Shown here one piece after another: positions 5,173-6,270 of a stretch of DNA of 6,270 nucleotides. The notes beneath the pieces were generated by a model. It saw nothing but the letters and a program-made list of their open reading frames with translations, was not told the origin of the DNA and searched no databases. The translations under genes and the position numbers were made by a program. The stretch is from Syntrophaceae bacterium UBA7544 (GTDB lineage: Bacteria > Desulfobacterota > Syntrophia > Syntrophales > Smithellaceae): contig DLME01000041.1 in assembly GCA_002479215.1 (NCBI GenBank), forward strand, positions 28,015 through 34,284, given 5' to 3'. Positions within the stretch are counted from its first letter, which is position 1, and each line of letters starts with the position of its first letter.

Positions 5173-5278
5173 ACTTTTTTATATTTATATTGAAATTTTA
5201 TCTGGAGGCCGTTAATATTAGGAGGATTATCTTCGCGGTGATTTTTAGATGCCATAATTTTTTTGTTAAAGGATTGTT

Positions 5279-5461
5279 ATGCAGGAAATTTTAACCGCTG
5301 TTACGTACCCTATCGCCTGGCTTATTTGTTCTTATGTTTTAAAAATTGAGAGCGGCTTGGCGAAACTTCTCATTTCACTTACGGCGTCTATCTTAGTTTA
5401 TGTCTTGATAGGTATAATGCGTTCCCCCAAAGAAAATAAAGGGGATAAAGAAGATGAATAA
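5279..5461 (+). CDS. Small two-helix membrane protein, 60 aa, unknown function
   Basis: AAAGGA (5268-5273) lies 5 nt before the ATG, a good ribosome binding site. Residues about 4-22 (ILTAVTYPIAWLICSYVLK) and 29-48 (KLLISLTASILVYVLIGIMR) should span the membrane, joined by a short loop with IESGL. The last dozen residues are charged (SPKENKGDKEDE), probably cytoplasmic. I do not recognise the family. Small two-helix proteins next to ATP synthase genes recall AtpI/AtpZ, but no motif of those families is visible here and the gene is divergent from atpE. It overlaps the next ORF by 8 nt and heads an operon with a Cache sensor, so a role as a membrane partner or regulator of that sensor is possible, by context only. 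Confidence 0.7.
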   Translation: MQEILTAVTYPIAWLICSYVLKIESGLAKLLISLTASILVYVLIGIMRSPKENKGDKEDE

Positions 5462-5579
5462 TATTATTAACAACTTTGTAAAAGTTCATCCGCAGACTTG
5501 GCGCTTTATTCTAAGCTGTCCTGTTACTGAAAAATCAAGACTTCTTATAAAGCAAAAGCAGTTGTTATTGGGGATATAA
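5454..5579 (+). CDS. Small ORF, 41 aa, bridging the membrane protein and the sensor
   Basis: ATG at 5454 overlaps the end of the 60-aa gene by 8 nt, and its TAA (5577-5579) is followed with no gap by the ATG of the sensor. It covers the 118 nt between the two genes exactly. The product (MNNIINNFVKVHPQTWRFIL, then SCPVTEKSRLLIKQKQLLLGI) is basic and lacks a membrane helix or known motif. AGGGGA (5439-5444) about 9 nt upstream could act as ribosome binding site, and translational coupling is likely. The junctions are the main support; the product may be a short regulator or a coupling leader peptide. Confidence 0.5.
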   Translation: MNNIINNFVKVHPQTWRFILSCPVTEKSRLLIKQKQLLLGI

Positions 5580-6270
5580 ATGCGCATTTGGTTTGCCAGC
5601 TTAACTGTAATCATCTTGATCATACTGCTCGCTTTGACGGTTAACCATGCCCGGGAAAAAGATATGGTTGAACTCTTTGGCCGCCAGCAGCTTGCCTATG
5701 CCCAGAGCACAGCCGCAAGAATGGCCGATATATTCACACAAGTCGAAAAAAATATAACACTGCTTTCCCGCTTGGAGCGTCAAGATAATATGCCAGAAAT
5801 AATTGATGATGATTTTAAAATTATCTACTCCGGTTGGGAAAATACAGTCAATGCTGTCATCCTGTTAGATAAAGAAGGGAGGATAAAACGTGTTTTCCCT
5901 AAAGGTGCGCTTCCAGTTGTAAACATTGCGGGGCATTTTAAAGTTCTGAAGCAGAAACAAAAACAATATTTTAGTTTAGTGTTAGCGGAAAAATCGCGTG
6001 CAGCCGGTATAAAGCAAAAAACGGATTGGCAGTTAATTCTTGGTTATCCCCTTTGGCGCCAGGAAAATATTTTTTCAGGGGCTTGGATAGTATCCCTATC
6101 TCTGGCCGCAATAATTGAAGGTTATGAGAAACAAACAAAAGACAATGGATTGGGTGACCTTTGGTTAGTAGATGAACAAGGCAGTTTTATTATTCATCCT
6201 GATTCTGCTTTTATCGGAAAAAACATTAACAGTTTAGTAAAAAAAATAAATGGATCTGAGATCGATTTTT
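5580..6270 (+). CDS. Membrane-anchored Cache-domain sensor, probably histidine kinase, N-terminal part
   Basis: This ORF is open at the right edge; 230 residues are visible. GGGGAT (5571-5576) is close before the ATG. Helix 1 (about 4-22, WFASLTVIILIILLALTV) is an uncleaved anchor. It is followed by an amphipathic helical segment (ELFGRQQLAYAQSTAARMAD, then VEKNITLLSRLE) seen at the start of many periplasmic Cache sensors in Desulfobacterota. The ligand-binding fold follows: AVILLDKEGRIKRVFP (92-107), ILGYPLWRQENIFSGAWIVS (153-172), and the second-lobe strand pair LWLVDEQGSFIIHPDSAFIG (194-213), a typical Cache signature. The output domain lies outside the window. A PAS/histidine kinase is the most common arrangement; a diguanylate cyclase or chemoreceptor is also possible. 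It is the last visible gene of the operon with the two small proteins. Confidence 0.8.
   Translation, partial: MRIWFASLTVIILIILLALTVNHAREKDMVELFGRQQLAYAQSTAARMADIFTQVEKNITLLSRLERQDNMPEIIDDDFKIIYSGWENTVNAVILLDKEGRIKRVFPKGALPVVNIAGHFKVLKQKQKQYFSLVLAEKSRAAGIKQKTDWQLILGYPLWRQENIFSGAWIVSLSLAAIIEGYEKQTKDNGLGDLWLVDEQGSFIIHPDSAFIGKNINSLVKKINGSEIDF

Larger units (their letters stand above)
4735..5278. other. Long AT-rich divergent intergenic region
   Basis: This stretch of 544 nt between atpE and the divergent small membrane gene holds no reading frame I would call a gene. What can be seen is the atpE ribosome binding site and candidate promoter, ATTAAT repeats (4752-4780), an AT hairpin (5002-5026), and a TATAAT box at 5167-5172. 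No RNA family was recognised, but an unrecognised small RNA cannot be excluded. Confidence 0.6.

Noticed and set aside
5238..5294. 18-codon GTG ORF after AGGAGG upstream of the 60-aa gene
   Set aside because: The spacing to AGGAGG is 12 nt, the product is tiny, and it overlaps the next gene; no support beyond the ribosome binding site.
1..6270. CRISPR array, insertion sequence, attachment site or prophage gene
   Set aside because: No direct-repeat array, transposase, integrase or terminal repeat pair was seen. The tRNA has no integrase or duplicated tRNA end nearby in the window.

Overview
The window looks like the chromosome of an AT-rich Gram-negative anaerobe of the former Deltaproteobacteria (Desulfobacterota). 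A Syntrophales/Smithella-like relative is my best guess. The basis is the order rpoD - tRNA - C4 zinc-ribbon coiled-coil protein - RNase HI - RNase P RNA, the sequence of the sigma factor core, and the abundance of Cache-type sensors. This is an inference from gene order and family resemblance, not from a search.

Left part (1-2990, all on +). The 3' part of rpoD runs off the left edge. A strong sigma-70-like promoter (TTGACA-17-TATCAA) follows directly and leads into a tRNA with anticodon CAT. After the tRNA come a possible 43-codon ORF and a clear intrinsic terminator. A leader with a 10-bp inverted repeat and a GC-rich hairpin precedes a zinc-ribbon protein that starts at TTG. RNase HI follows only 5 nt after its stop. 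Then a well-formed promoter (TTGAAA-17-TAAGAT) drives a complete type A RNase P RNA. A long perfect stem with A/T flanks closes this side and also terminates the opposing operon.

Middle part (2991-4734, on -). A c subunit of F-type ATP synthase (atpE) with a signal-peptide-like N-terminus is read first. After 49 bp comes a double-Cache membrane protein that has no kinase, HAMP or methyl-accepting output domain and ends in a very acidic tail. No atpB or other ATP synthase gene accompanies atpE here.

Right part (4735-6270). A 544-bp AT-rich divergent intergenic region precedes a tightly packed + operon: a 60-aa two-helix membrane protein, a 41-aa ORF that overlaps it by 8 nt, and, with no gap, the N-terminal 230 residues of a membrane-anchored Cache sensor (probably a histidine kinase) that runs off the right edge.

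The most striking observation is that the rpoD reading frame is canonical through region 4.1 (LRMRFGI), but the region 4.2 helix-turn-helix that reads the -35 box is absent. An unrelated tail of about 46 residues takes its place, and neither of the other two frames restores the motif. Other points worth attention are the stand-alone atpE coupled to an output-less Cache protein and two very short ORFs with good positional support.
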